A stretch of DNA of 64,000 nt, taken from the NCBI GenBank assembly GCA_963573305.1, contig OY754328.1:45127822-45191821 (forward strand), given 5' to 3'. The stretch's first letter is position 1. Each line of letters begins with the position of its first letter. A program made the position numbers and the translations under genes. This document shows, piece after piece, positions 1 through 11,450 of the stretch. The stretch comes from Pyrrhosoma nymphula. Lineage: Eukaryota; Arthropoda; Insecta; Odonata; Coenagrionidae. The notes under the pieces are model-generated. The model was not told the origin of the DNA and ran no database searches. It worked only from the letters and a program-made list of their open reading frames with translations.

Positions 1-1655
1 TCCTTCGCCATTTCTCCTTGATCGCTTTCATATCCTATTGCCTCGTAACATAGGAAAAAACACTAGAAATACTGAGAATTTGGTCGTTTTATCTGCTGTT
101 TAAACGATTAAAACCTTTAATACAAGTCTGATATACGCGGCCATTTTCCAAGGACAATTCTGGGACAGAGACAATCTCGGCTCCAATGATGGCTTTGTGG
201 AGCGATAACTTTTAAAGGATAGCGGCAACAATAAGGATCCCAATACTCTTTTTTTCTATCATTTGATCGTGTCCTTTTTTCCGGCCCTGAACACTTAGGT
301 ACATGAATTGGACTGCAGCCATTCAGAACGCACGGCAGAAAATAGGGAATGTGGCGCCGGGCGTGAGTTTTAATGAGGATTGTAAACATGTTGGAAATGA
401 CACTCGTAGTTACCATTAAAATGAAACTGTGTTAGAGAAAAATAATGTCTCAGCTAACATTTTTCCCATCATAGAAAAGTAAGTGATCCCTGGATTTGTA
501 CGTACGTGAGAAATGACAGCGTGAATTTACGGCTTAAGTCTCATAAATCAAGAAGTATAGTCAAAATCCATATGGCAGGCAGGAAATCAACATTTTCCTT
601 ACACATCCGATAGTGACTCGTAGGCATGCAATGAATTCATGGACGTGACAATAAGACCTTTTTCGAAGTTGGCAATCCAAACTATCTTCCCTTCGAAACC
701 TAGAGCGCATTGGGCGGAGATTACGTCAAACTCACGTCACCACATAAGCCGGTAGCGTGAATATTCACGACATACAGAGTAAACAGACCGAGTGAATGAA
801 AAAGCAGTCTTCTTATGTTCACTGTATATGAAGGTTTGAGCGTCATAATATGGGAATAAGTGGTAAAGAGAAGTGAAGAAACATTGAAATGTATATTGCT
901 TTATTATTAGTACATATATTAATTTGATATTTACACATGTTTTGCAAAAAAAGGTTTTATAGGGTTTTCAAGAGTAAATCCTCTGATGAAGTGATTGCTA
1001 GCAAAGAGTTTTCTGTGAATAAGACAGATATTCTGGACTTGATTTATTCAAACCACGAAATGTGTTTCCCTGGCACTGGGAGGAAAAAACACTCTCGTTA
1101 AAAGAATTTTTGTGTAAAAAAAGATACTCATATGTCGAAATAAGTTCATCGGCAGCATCAGTTGCAACTAACGAACATTAGATTTGTTTATACATCTGGA
1201 CATGGGAAAAGTTTCACCGGGAAATCAATATACCTAATTTAGAAATTAGCCTTTAATGCACCTGATTATAATCAACTTTCATTGTAATAATGCCAAGGAT
1301 GTATTTGATCATTCATCAGGTGAGAAATCGTTGGTTTTTTGTTCACAGAGTAATAATATATCCGTTACATGTTTTTGGCTCTTGTATTTCTTGTGTATAA
1401 ATACTACTTTGGTTATAAATACACGGTGGAAGACAGTCGCGAGTGATATGTCTTTCACTTAGGCAGTCACTAAAGCAATCAAAAAATAATAATTTATTCG
1501 TCATATAATGACATTAATGAATTATTTTATTCAATAGTACAAAGATTTTGTAAATAATATTGCCTTCTAAATTGTCGTATATGAACGGGAAGATTTTAGA
1601 GAAATAGTCAACTTCAATTATCCGCCAACGTTATGATTGTGGATGTTGCTTTTCG
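1..1655. other. AT-rich intergenic stretch
   Basis: I see no reading frame with protein-like composition, no inverted-repeat ends and no tandem repeat here. Short open frames (for example 117-416 minus and 1256-1462 plus) have no recognisable motif and I treat them as chance. Confidence 0.5.
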
Positions 1656-1659
1656 TATG

Positions 1660-2750
1660 TTTAACGAGATGATGGCCGCATGATGTCTCTTCCGTCGCGG
1701 AATGGCTCCGGAAGTGTCAAGCGAGGTTTCCACTCGGTCTGCCCGGGGATCAAGATAACTTGAATGGCAATGAAACTATGCGTTTGGCAAGTTCGAAAAC
1801 GGCCTAATTTTCCTCTGAAGAGATCCTTTCTTCGCAGGGCAGGTTGGAGGTTCTTGCCTCTACTCTCGAGAACAGCCGCCAACATTTCTCTCGCACGCAT
1901 TCCCCTGAAAAAGGATAAAAGCAAAGACGTCTGACGAGCGCGCAGCGAGGAAATCCGACGGGCACTCCTCTTTGCCCCGGCAACCCTCGCTCTGCGCCCC
2001 CATAACGCAAGGGGTTGTGTGTGGGAGGGGGGTAGAGAGATAGAGAGAGAGAGTAGCCCCCCGGGGCGGAGAGGAGGAAGGGTAGATGGGGCGGAGAGGA
2101 GGAAGGGTAGATGGATAGCGGAGAGGGGGTAGTAACAGTGGATCCGTGTCTACTTCGAGGGGAGTGTGTGGGAGGATGGAGGGAGGGATAGCGTCGTCCC
2201 CTGCGTTATCATCTTCTCGTTAAAAAGTGATAATTGAAAATCGTGGGGGCCTCCGAATCTTTGCCGTACCACTGTGATGGGCTGCGTAATCGAATTAAGG
2301 GATCCATTTGATGATGGCTTCTCCTCCTCCTCCTCCCACAGCGTCGCTGTGCGCACTTTGAGGGGAAAAGGGGGGAGGGAGAGAGGGAGAGGGGCGGTCG
2401 AGTGGGAGGCTCTGCCTTCTTCCACCGCCCTCTACCGGGAGAGAGAGGGAGAGAGGAGAAAAGAGGAGGGAGAGGCCTTCCGCTGTAGGCATCAGAGCAG
2501 ACTCCGACAGACCGACTCCGGTGCGACTGATGAGCACCAACAGCGATCGTCTGGCGATGAAGGCACGAAAGAGTTCGCTGCTCGTGCGTCGCTTCCTCAA
2601 CCATCCAACTTCCATTCAAAAATCAATCCAGAGCACGCCACGCGAGTGTCGCCAAGTGTCTTGTACTCTAATCCGGTGCTTATGGAGATTGCAGCGTGGA
2701 ACCGAAAGCCATCTGTACGAGATGCCAATACCCGATCCGATTAAACACTT
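1660..2750. promoter_or_regulatory. GA/CpG-rich island, possibly regulatory
   Basis: Composition changes sharply from AT-rich to CpG- and purine-rich, with GAGAGA runs near 2036-2052 and 2380-2470 and many CpGs. Overlapping frames are open on both strands (2274-2744 and 2521-2886 plus; 2209-2619 minus), which is what biased composition produces, so I call none of them a gene. The 156-codon plus frame at 2274-2744 is the longest and could hide a first exon, but it has no recognisable domain. GAGA runs suggest GAGA-factor binding if this is an insect. That is inference. Confidence 0.3.
2063..2112. repeat. 25-bp tandem repeat, two copies
   Basis: A 25-bp purine-rich unit beginning GGGGCGGAGAGG is repeated exactly twice, at 2063 and 2088. 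It sits inside the GA-rich island. Confidence 0.85.
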
Positions 2751-2968
2751 TCACTTTGGTGTTCGACATTTGGAGAAAATGTTGGCAATGTTGTGGAAGT
2801 TGGTCACGTCATCGAAATGCTCTCAAAGTATCACAACTGAGTGCTCGTTTCGTCTTTGTTTTTTTTTTAAATCCCGTCACATGTGAGCTGCGGCTTGAAA
2901 TTACGTGTGTTGCACCTGTGTTTATATCATCACGCACCGCAACTCTCCCAAGAACGAATAAATACCCA

Positions 2969-3130
2969 TTAACACATTCAATGCGGACCCGATTTTCATG
3001 AAAGTCGTCAAAATCGGCATTAAAAAATTTAAAGGGCTTCGGAATGGAACGACCACGTCAATTGACGTGCTCCGTCAGTCGGTGTAGCCAGGAGCACGTC
3101 TATTGACGTGCTCCGCATTGAATGTGTTAA
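2969..3130. mobile_element. TTAA-flanked MITE, piggyBac-like
   Basis: Perfect terminal inverted repeats start at TTAA (2969) and end at TTAA (3130). The left end reads CACATTCAATGCGGA and the right end is its reverse complement. TTAA on both sides is the target duplication used by piggyBac-group transposases. An internal motif, ACGT(C)ATTGACGTGCTCCG-like, occurs twice near 3056-3073 and 3095-3114 and extends the right-end repeat. At about 160 bp there is no room for a transposase, so it must be non-autonomous. Kolobok elements also use TTAA, so the superfamily is an inference. Confidence 0.8.
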
Positions 3131-4009
3131 TAAAGATACACATACAGAGAAAAAAACCTTATGCATTCAAAGGAGCATATTTTTGCCATTAGACCGCAGA
3201 GAGAAAAATAAACTCGACAGAAATAGGAAAAGAAGAGTTTTTACAAAGTAACTTGGAATAAACGTTTCTGGCTCATCTGTCCTGATGAGAGGAGGACCAA
3301 TTTTTATTCTCTTGTTTTTATTTACTCACGGTGTTCAGTCAAGAGAAACACGAAGGGTACCTATACTGTTAGTAGGCATCAATTTAGTAAGTAATTAGAA
3401 TCGATTGCCACCCACTGGCTCATTAGGAATCAATCCTGAATGCTGTTTCTTTTTTAATTTTTTAGCAACTATATTAAATAATCAAACACTCTGAGATTAA
3501 TTACACTCTCTTTGCCGTGCCTTCTTATGTAAATGAATCAAAGTAATTATTCCTAATCATACTATTCACCCGCAAGTTGTAACACATGGAATACTTATTT
3601 CGTATCGCATCGATTCTCTTCAGAGACTGATAACAGTTGAAAATGGAGTTTAGGAGTTGGGTGGCGCCCCCCCCCCTCCCCCCCTCAATCACACAACGAC
3701 CGAGGCGGGGGCGAGTGCCCCCTCCCCCCCCAATCCTCCAACCCTCCCAACCCTTGCGGCTCAATCCCTCGGGGTCGGTGCAGAGTCCCCTGAATTCCCT
3801 TGGATATAAGTACTCCACGCTGCGGCCGTGGTACGCTGTTGCCATTAGCGCGGAGAGAAGACCTTTCCGCAGATAGTCTGGGGAAACGTGATTGATGTAA
3901 GGTATCATTGGAAGTCTTTCGAAACTTGGTGCTGGAGGCTAATTCTGGAATTCAAATGCACGGATAGGATTAGAAATGAGGAGCCGTAGAGAAGAATAGA
4001 AGAGAATAA
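3131..4009. other. intergenic with a C-rich/T-poor patch
   Basis: AT-rich DNA with a short C-run-rich patch at 3664-3775. The overlapping frames there (3525-3908 minus, 3637-3876 plus) are proline/glycine-rich products of the C-runs and not credible genes. Confidence 0.4.
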
Positions 4010-4290
4010 AGCTGTATAGGAGCACTATATGATGAAGACAAGGTCCAGATGGAAAGGCCACACTTCGAGGCTCAACGAATTGGCGAGGAATATGATTAGA
4101 AGGAAATAGAAAGGAAAGCCCCAAGAGGAAGACGGCATGGACAAATGTTATGTGGGCCGGGAGCTGAAACCGGGATATGAAACGGACGAGGAGCTCCGAG
4201 AACATAGAGGAGATAGCCGGGGTTAAGATGGCATGGAGTGAAAATGGAAATTCAAAGACCTGTCCCAGCCTAAAATGATTGACGTGTGCT
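4010..4290 (+). pseudogene. possible decayed RTE-type reverse transcriptase tail
   Basis: In one plus frame I read a run resembling RTE-clade C-termini: RW-GH followed by R-LNELARNMIRRK, a GKPQ segment, then acidic ELREHRED. In RTE elements the equivalent segment is R-W-x-GH ... GRP-x-R-W ... D-R-x-x-W. At least two in-frame stops interrupt it and the GRPRxRW core is not intact. This could be chance similarity. Confidence 0.3.
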
Positions 4291-4329
4291 AAGTGCAACA
4301 TGAAGTTAATCGTTAGTGATCGATTATCG

Positions 4330-5215
4330 ACGAGGGCATCTTTAGCCGCTGCTCCCTCACATTTCTGCAGAGGAGAAGTCGCCCCGGGCAAAAAGGCGTT
4401 CTTTTCCTTCTCGCCCCCCCCCCCCCTGCCCCGCGCATCCCCATGCCTCCGCACCCTCTCGCCCTGAGAGCGACGTCACGCGGTTTGATTGGCATTTGTT
4501 TCACGAATGAGAAATACAACACAATACACCAACTCAGACTTAACTGTGATAGTTGGACGTACTTGTGGCTGACAGACTAACTTTTTATATATTCCTGCAA
4601 CCGATTTGTATGCAATGGCCAATAAATTACGAAATTTCAGTTCCTAAGCAAGACCCTGTGTTTTTATCGTCCTTTTCAAGGTAAATAATTAAAAAAAAGA
4701 CCACAGTTAGTGTCTAATATGCGAATGAATATGTTTTCAAACACAGTTGATGTATTCTTTATATAATTGGTGGCTCGACGTGCTTTGAGTCTGATTGCGG
4801 GTACACTTTCTTGTTCATTCGTGACTTTGAAACTCCATTCCATCTGGTCAAATAAGTAAACATTAGAACATTTACGAAACCAATACGTTTAGCGAATGGC
4901 ATTCGCGCACGTCGAGCGAATGCCTTGACCGATCCATTGGGAAGCCTAGATACATGTGTCGGTCCGTACCACGGCTTTCCTTCCCACCCCCTCACCTCCC
5001 CCTGTGCCCAAGAAGCCCCCGATGCCTCCGACCGGAAACCACCGAACCGCCCCTGGGCCGAATGGCGGATGGACGCACCGAAGAGCCGTGGGGCAACGCG
5101 AGGCGAACGCCATCCACGAGATGGCAGGAGAGGGAGATGCTGGAGCCGCGAGCAAGACGCTGCATTGGCGTTGGTGGAGGGGGCGATCCGCCCCGGGCAG
5201 CATTGTTGGCGTGAA
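4330..5215. other. GC-rich island
   Basis: CpG-rich DNA in two patches (about 4330-4475 and 4920-5215) with C/G runs. Open frames occur on both strands over the same bases (4759-5268 minus; 4925-5239 and 4956-5243 plus), which argues for compositional openness rather than a gene. A CCGAATGGCGGATGG stretch near 5058 resembles a weak YY1/Pho site. Confidence 0.3.
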
Positions 5216-6060
5216 AAAAATGTATGCATGCTTTTTTGATTAAATATCCCGAGAGTTAGGATGTACAATTAATTACGAATGACGATTAAGGTTCTTCCCT
5301 ATATTATATCTGAGGAACATCAACTAACAAACAAAGAACATTTCGATAGTATCATAAACGATTAAGCTGTAAAAAGGAAGAAAAGTGCAATTTAAAATTT
5401 GAATTTGAATAAAACGTTTTCTTAAACTTAATTTTCAATTTTCGTCTTGATCGGAATGATGTCCGAAAGGAAGGGTGGCGATTGACAGACGTCCCCGGGC
5501 GTCTCAGACCGTAGCTATTCCATTGAAACGAAGTGTTAGGGAATGGTATAATGGCTTCTAACTTAAATTCTGAGATCAAGGGATGAGCTACAGGCCAACA
5601 CATTGAGATCTGGCACTCAGTTAAAGGGCCAGTGGATTGCTAGGAGGTTCATCGATTAACCAAACTCCGTTTATTAAAAAAAAGCTCATATCATTAGAAA
5701 GGAGCAAACTGAGAATGATGCAGCCGAGGAGAAAGAGAGTAGGGATGTTAGGTGAGTGAAGAGACGGCAAATCACACCAAGGGAATCGAAGGTATGCACA
5801 CCGCGTTGGAGACAGTGAGAAGAGAAATAGTAGAAAACCAAAACTATCAATCGCATGGACTCGATATCAATATACCTGGGTTTAGCCTTTCAAGAGCAAC
5901 CTGAGTGCACATTAGGGATTAATCCACTGTGGGCCTTGGGGTGAACACTGGACCAGACCTTTGTACACAGGCCATCCACGAAAATAATCCTCTCTATTTA
6001 TATCCACCGATCAAGGAATGACGAGAGATTCTCTTTTGACGTGTCCCAGTTAATGTGTTT
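5216..6060. other. AT-rich intergenic stretch
   Basis: No repeats, inverted ends or protein-like frames seen. Confidence 0.45.
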
Positions 6061-6075
6061 GTCACACCCTTGGAT

Positions 6076-6096
6076 TATATATATATATATATATAT
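6076..6096. repeat. (TA)n microsatellite
   Basis: About ten TA units at the left edge of the Penelope remnant at 6097-6354. Confidence 0.95.
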
Positions 6097-6354
6097 GCTA
6101 GCAACAAGGCGTTGAGGTTGGGGAAGGATAGGAAAGTAAATCAGTGGACACTCAATCCGCGCCCTCCCACCCGACATACCCATAATGGAGCTCCGCCACT
6201 GGGAGCTCTCTTATATTTCCATTTTAAAGTCAACCTGCCCTCCCGGACTCAATCTTCGCTAGCTACAGCTGAAGAAGGGCCTACATGCCCGAAACGTCTA
6301 GTAAGTCCTCTCTCTCTTTTTACTTTTCTTTCCCCACCCCCTGTCAAGTGTTTT
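6097..6354 (+). mobile_element. Penelope-like element remnant, plus strand
   Basis: A ~260-bp segment bounded on both sides by TA microsatellites. Its 3' half holds a well-formed hammerhead ribozyme motif (6245-6308), the known signature of Penelope-like retroelement terminal regions. No endonuclease or reverse-transcriptase coding is left, so it is a severely 5'-truncated copy or a solo terminal region. The assignment rests on the ribozyme and on comparison with the similar locus at 60.8-61.4 kb. Confidence 0.55.
6245..6308 (+). ncRNA. hammerhead ribozyme motif (Penelope type)
   Basis: The core reads CTGAAGA (6269-6275), a stem II hairpin GGGC-CTACAT-GCCC (6277-6290), then GAAAC (6291-6295) followed at once by GTC (6296-6298). 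Stem III is therefore a single C-G pair without a loop, as reported for minimal Penelope hammerheads, and cleavage would follow the C of GTC. Stem I is supported by GGACT (6245-6249) pairing with AGTCC (6304-6308) and TAC pairing with GTA near the core. All core positions match the consensus CUGANGA...GAAA...UH. Self-cleavage activity is plausible but unproven; such minimal forms often act as dimers. Confidence 0.65.

Positions 6355-6448
<94 letters not shown>
6355..6448. repeat. (AT)n microsatellite, about 45 units
   Basis: An uninterrupted AT tract of about 94 bp lies between the plus-strand and minus-strand Penelope remnants. The long open frames of alternating Tyr-Ile across it are artefacts. 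Confidence 0.97.
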
Positions 6449-6451
<3 letters not shown>

Positions 6452-6612
6452 ATATGCCTAGAGGATGGCCGATAAAAATACAGAAACAGAAAAAAGGACA
6501 CTGACATATTGAAACTTACGATATTTCGGTGGAAAGTAGCTTCCACCTTTCTCTAGGTAAAGAGTAAGAATGAGGAAAGGTATAGAGATTGAGGTATGGG
6601 ATGGCAAAGAGT
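6449..6612 (-). mobile_element. Penelope-like remnant, minus strand, decayed hammerhead
   Basis: On the minus strand, a 7-bp hairpin GGTGGAA...TTCCACC (6528-6547) is followed by GAAA (6524-6527) and preceded by CTAGAGA (6550-6556), a damaged form of CTGANGA. This layout is that of a Penelope hammerhead. TA tracts bound the segment on both sides (6355-6448 and 6613-6632), mirroring the plus-strand remnant next to it. No coding remains. Confidence 0.4.
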
Positions 6613-6632
6613 TATATATATATATATATATA
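6613..6632. repeat. (TA)n microsatellite
   Basis: About nine TA units closing the minus-strand Penelope remnant. Confidence 0.95.
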
Positions 6633-6639
6633 ATATATT

Positions 6640-8170
6640 GGCACTCTTTGGTCTACACTCCGAGTCTGAACGATCGCCTCCCTGGATTTCTCTCGAGTGC
6701 GTTTGAGTGCGCCTCAAATTATACTCAAATAGAGATTGTTTTGTTTCCTAAAATCTTCAAGTTCGTGGAAAATTTTGAGTATCGCCAAGAACCTCGCCCT
6801 GACGCCGCGCCGTGACAGCTCATAACGGTCAGCGGTCGAGAGTCTTGCAAGTTACTGTGATTCAAGGAAAGGATCGCACAAGGAGTCATGCAAGGCGACC
6901 CTTTAAGTCAAAACCCCGATTCATTCAAGTGGTTCCCGTATATGCATGTATACGAGATTAGGAGAGCCGCAGGTATATGTTCGCTTCGATGTCGTGGACT
7001 GCCCTCTCTCAGCATGTACCCTGAAGGAGAGTGGAGGACACCAATGTGCACAATAACGTCAATGTCAGGGGTGACGAAGGAGATGATCCCCGTGTTTTAA
7101 GCCAGGTTACTTAAGTAAAATTTGAATAGTTTTGAGGAAAACTTTCAGCGAAGTTTTTCTAAGATAACCGTTAAATATTCGAGATATCTACGTGAATTAA
7201 ATGTTACCATTGGTAGTCATGCGAAGTGACCACAATGTCTGAATAAACTATAAAAACCCTCTCACCTACCTATAGGTTCTTATTTCGTGAGCCGTACAAT
7301 GAGATAAAATAGAAAACAGTGAACCTGAGTGATATGCGATGTGTCAAATACGCTATAAATTAATACTTACAGTTTGGCCAAAGTATTAAAAAACGTGTTA
7401 ATATATGCATATATATCTCTCTATCTCTTAAAATTCGCCCTGGATAGATCAGATTGTATTCGGACACAGATGTCGCTTCATTTCAGCATTAATTTACTAC
7501 AGCGATACAGAGAATTCAAATTAATTGATAGATTATAATCAAAACCATATTTGACGATGATATACTGACCAAGATGATGTACCAAGGTATGCATATTGCA
7601 TTTCAGCAGAGCCCTGGAGTTGGTCCGATTGAAAATGCTTGATCCTTTGTTGGCTCGGTTTCAAAGCAAAACTATTACAGTGGTATCAAAACTTGGTGGC
7701 AGTCGCCTACGCAAAACGTCACCACAGATTACTGGTGAAGAACAGCAATTCCACTTCCACATAGCCTGTGAGATTCCATTACCCCATCCCCCTATTTCTT
7801 AGAGCCAATCAGCACGGAGTTCCATTCTCCGAGGCGTCAATTTTACTGGAAGTGCCAAAAAGAGGGAATTTAAACGGCGGATTTCCCTTAAGTCCTCTTT
7901 CGCGAGCCCAACTAATTCCTTAAATCCCCAATCTGTTGATTTCTAAAAGATTATTACTGCAATCACACGTGCTAGCGCAGCATTTTTCACCGTAGTCACA
8001 AGTTGATCTTCACCCAATGATCACCTTACATGACCTCATAGAAGTTTGACGGGTGCCTCACTGAATAGACAAAGAGTTTGATCGCAGAACAACTTTTCAT
8101 TAAAAAATCAGAACAAAAATTGCTTTGCATGCTCTCGTTTGTCCGTGGCTTTGTGCTTTTCGTCTCGAAT
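6640..8170. other. intergenic stretch
   Basis: No defended feature. The frames at 6570-6815, 6888-7100 and 7596-7802 (plus) have no recognisable domain and no convincing context. Confidence 0.4.
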
Positions 8171-8179
8171 GTCGCCATT

Positions 8180-8640
8180 CGAGACGCCGCGCCGGCGGCG
8201 GCCCCCTCCCACCAATCATTTCGTTCTCCCCCCCTCCCCCAATGTTACTCCTCCCTCCCCCACCAAGCAATCCCCCCTCCCCCCATCTTCCCCCACCAAA
8301 CCCCGCCCCCCCCCTTTCCTCAGTCTCTCCCCTTTCCCCCACGACGCGCAAGCGCAGAACCGTAACCTCCCCTCCCCCCAATTGAGGGGGCGGGGAGAGG
8401 GGGGGGGGAGCGCGACGCTCTGTTGCCGTGGTGACGGTGGGGGCGTGTGGAGTCGGTGGCGTCGATGGCACGATTGAGTGAGCCAGCCTATACCACTGGA
8501 ACCACGTCACCAGAGTTCGCTTTGTGCGCTGAGAGCTTGTGCGAGCAGATGAGCAGTGTTGCATCCATTTTTACTCCAAATGAAACTTTTAACCGATGCG
8601 AACACGCCGTGCCCTACGTCGCGACGTGCGAGACTAGTTA
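8180..8640. promoter_or_regulatory. CpG-rich and poly-C island
   Basis: It opens with GAGACGCCGCGCCGGCGGCGG at 8179-8201, followed by C-run DNA to about 8330 and a G-run (8396-8409), then CpG-rich DNA to 8640. Several overlapping frames on both strands are proline- or glycine-rich shadows of this composition. It has the look of a CpG island or G-quadruplex-capable promoter, but I see no TATA box or exon. Confidence 0.25.
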
Positions 8641-8745
8641 GGGAATACCTTCGTATAGGTACGCGTCGTTGAGTCGGTGCATACTTCGTGTTAGTGGTGG
8701 AAGGTTCGTGCTACACCTATAACCTTATATAGCCACCTGGTCTAC

Positions 8746-9025
8746 TTACTTACTCTTACTCTTGTGGCCATGCAAATACCAAGTGATTTTTAGCCTCGCC
8801 AACAAGTTGCCTCCACTGATGTCTGTCCTCTGCCATCTCCAGATCCCCTCCTAGTCTCCTAATATCCCCCTTCACCTGGTCACTCCATCTGAGCCTTGGT
8901 CTACCTAGTGGTCTCCTCCCTACTGGTTGTCCCGTCCACACCTTTTTCAGTAACTGGTCCTCCCCTCTTCTTTGCACATGTCCCAGCCATCTCAATCTTC
9001 TGCTTTTTACTAGTGCTACTATAGT
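8746..9025 (-). mobile_element. 5'-truncated LINE (RTE-like) 3' end with 9-bp TSD
   Basis: The minus frame at 8756-8995 encodes the C-terminal tail of a non-LTR reverse transcriptase: RWLGHVQRRGEDQLLKKV, GRRPLGRPRLRW and DRHQWRQLVGEAK are all in the expected order and still open. The 3' end carries a short AGTAAGT-type tandem tail (about 8746-8760). The sequence CTGGTCTAC flanks the copy at 8737-8745 and 9026-9034, a 9-bp target-site duplication that fixes both ends. The copy is severely 5'-truncated, as usual for LINEs, and its undamaged frame suggests it is fairly recent. Confidence 0.8.
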
Positions 9026-9080
9026 CTGGTCTACACGTAGCTTAAATAAAATTACTTTCCTTGATCGTCGACGACTCTTA

Positions 9081-9492
9081 AGCCCGTTTCACACAATATT
9101 TGATCCAGCACAAGACCTGGTGTGCTAGCCGCTACTTGATATTGAGGACGGAAACTAGCATGCTTGGAACCCTACTAGGAGGTTTCACACGATCATCGAC
9201 CTTGTGCTTGCTATTAAGCAGTTATTCCGTATGATTCCATACTAATTTAAAAAAGAGAAGATCGCACAGCGTCTGTAACGTGAACGTGATTGGTGGATGG
9301 CCACTGGGTCCTACTGGGTCTAGTAGCAAACTAGTACCGCATCAAGTACGAAATCCAGTAGCTCAGCGAGTATACTAGCTAGCATGCTTGCTAGCCAGTA
9401 TACTGGTTCTGTTCACACGATACTGGAAAGCTAGCATACTAGCGAGTATATACTAGACCTTGTGCTGGATCAAGTGTCGAGTGAAACGGGCT
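9081..9492. mobile_element. 412-bp MITE with TTA target duplication
   Basis: The left end AGCCCGTTTCACAC and the right end GTGAAACGGGCT form terminal inverted repeats that extend inward imperfectly, with GATCCAGCACAAG (left) matching CTTGTGCTGGATC (right). TTA lies directly outside both ends (9078-9080 and 9493-9495). A 3-bp TWA-type duplication points to the PIF/Harbinger superfamily. The interior has dense CTAGC/ACTAG subrepeats (9375-9450) and no open frame, so it is non-autonomous. It inserted about 50 bp from the LINE tail at 8746-9025. Confidence 0.8.
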
Positions 9493-9499
9493 TTAATTT

Positions 9500-11440
9500 C
9501 TTTTTACCGGGAAGGAGTCATGTCTTTAGAAAAAATACGCGATAGTATTTTAGTGTACCTTTTAAAAATAAATTTAATGAGAAATCTAATCGAAATGGAA
9601 ACGTCTTCTTGGGCATTCCTTTCTGCCACAGTTCCTCTACCTCAGGGGTTTTCAAATTATGCAGAATATTCCCCCTGGGGGAATTAATGCGGGTTACGAG
9701 GGTTAAGATTAGGACTACTTCTTAGCAAAATTTGATGTTATACAGATTTAGTAAAACCTGTACAGTTGCAGTGTGTTTTTAGTTGCTCTGTAGCGTTTAA
9801 TAAAGTTAATTGAGTGCAGCAGATAAAAATCAGTTCTAATACATGAACATTTTTTTCATTTGAGGAGTCAAATCATTATTTAAATTCTCGTTATTTAATA
9901 ATTTATATTGAAAAAAGTGCATGATACTTTGACCTATGGTGAAAGAAGGAAAATGAGCAAGAAAGGTTGATAAACACTGCTCCACTTTCTTCACCACTTA
10001 TTGCCCTCACCTCTCCACTTATTAATTGAAAAACGAATGCTTTTCTTCTTCGGAGCCTTCTACAATGTCCGGTAAAAAGTATTGCCAGGTTGAAGGATTT
10101 GTTGAAGAAAATAAAAGATATTTAACGAAAAACATACCTGCTGTGCTCATTTGGTGGGAAGAGGAAAGGAGACCTGCGATATGAGAAGGAAATGCAATGC
10201 AGAGATGTGTCTCGTTGGTGTTCTTGAACTGGGATTCGTACAGGAACTTATGCGAGACGGGTATTTGGACAGGGTCAACTTTTCTCGAAAATTTACAAAC
10301 ATAAAATCCCATCACGCCGTTAACGTTCGGGGTAGGCAGAGTAAAAATAAGTTCAACTCAGATTACTATGGTTACAAACTCAGGAATCTCTTTAAGTGTA
10401 AAGGATGCAGGCTAAAGGGCGTTATTTCTCACATTCTACCGAACAGTGTCGGAGAGAAGGTAGCATAGGGCAGCTTAGCTCTTCCCTTCTCTTACCAGTG
10501 GGACACAACGCCAATCCTAATTAAGTAGATTCACCACTTTCACATCTACACCTTGCTGTTCGTGTGGCAGGGGGTGTTATAGTGCACTATCCGTGAGTAG
10601 GGGGGTGGATGGGGTAGGAGAGTAGGCGTTGAGCGGAGTGTGCACTAATACGTCAGTGTCTCGCTCTATTGTGGTCGCAGTCGCAACAATGGTACGAAGG
10701 TAGGGATTGATCAGTTCGTTATAGAGCCCATACGATGTGATCTTGAGAGTGAGGTACGTTTCCGGGGGCTTCAACTCCTGGATAGGTCCGACCTAGTCGA
10801 ATAGATCAGGTGAAGAGGGGTCCTGCATGTCGTGAGTCTGAGCTGACCACCCACCCCATAAAAAGAAACCTTTTGCGCATCAGGAGGAAAAAGCCTCCGA
10901 TGATGGACTGGATTTGCAGATGAGGAAACGAACTGGAAGGATTTTGAGATTTGGATCCTTACACAAGGCTAGTAGCGCCGGGAGCGGGGGAAGCCCTCTG
11001 GGATGAAGTGAACAAAATGTAGGACAGGCATTGAAGTATTACGAGAGAGAAAAGGTGATCACGAACAGGCAAAACATTGATGCATCTACTAGAGTGGATG
11101 TAAAGAAGACAGATTGTACGGAGGTAGAGCATGCATATGCCATCCACAGAGAGCAGCAGATCATCTCGCTCACCGAGGCCGTGTGCTGCCACCTCGCGTG
11201 GAAATTCGCTGACATTGCAAAGCATCGCGTGATTCTCCCCTGTTAGCGAACATTCATTCAGTCTGTGAAGGAACTCTCCTCTCCAGACACTCCGCCGCAA
11301 ATCTACCTCTCTTCTCTTGCGCATCCCAGTGGTTTTTTGTTCCCGTCGGCCTCTTCCCATTCGCTCCAGTGCGCTCTGATAAATTAGCAACACTACTGTT
11401 TTCCATTCGTTTCAAATCCCACGCGCTAAGCAGCGAATGA
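9500..11440. other. intergenic stretch with one orphan frame
   Basis: Mostly AT-rich. The plus frame at 10151-10468 (105 codons) has a few Cys pairs (FKCKGCRLKG) but no domain I recognise and no visible splice or promoter context. Nothing else stands out. Confidence 0.35.
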
Positions 11441-11450
11441 AAAAAACAGA

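Noticed and set aside
6055..6504. 149-codon frame dominated by alternating Tyr-Ile
   Set aside because: It is a translation of the (AT)n microsatellite; the same happens at 60714-61104 on the minus strand.
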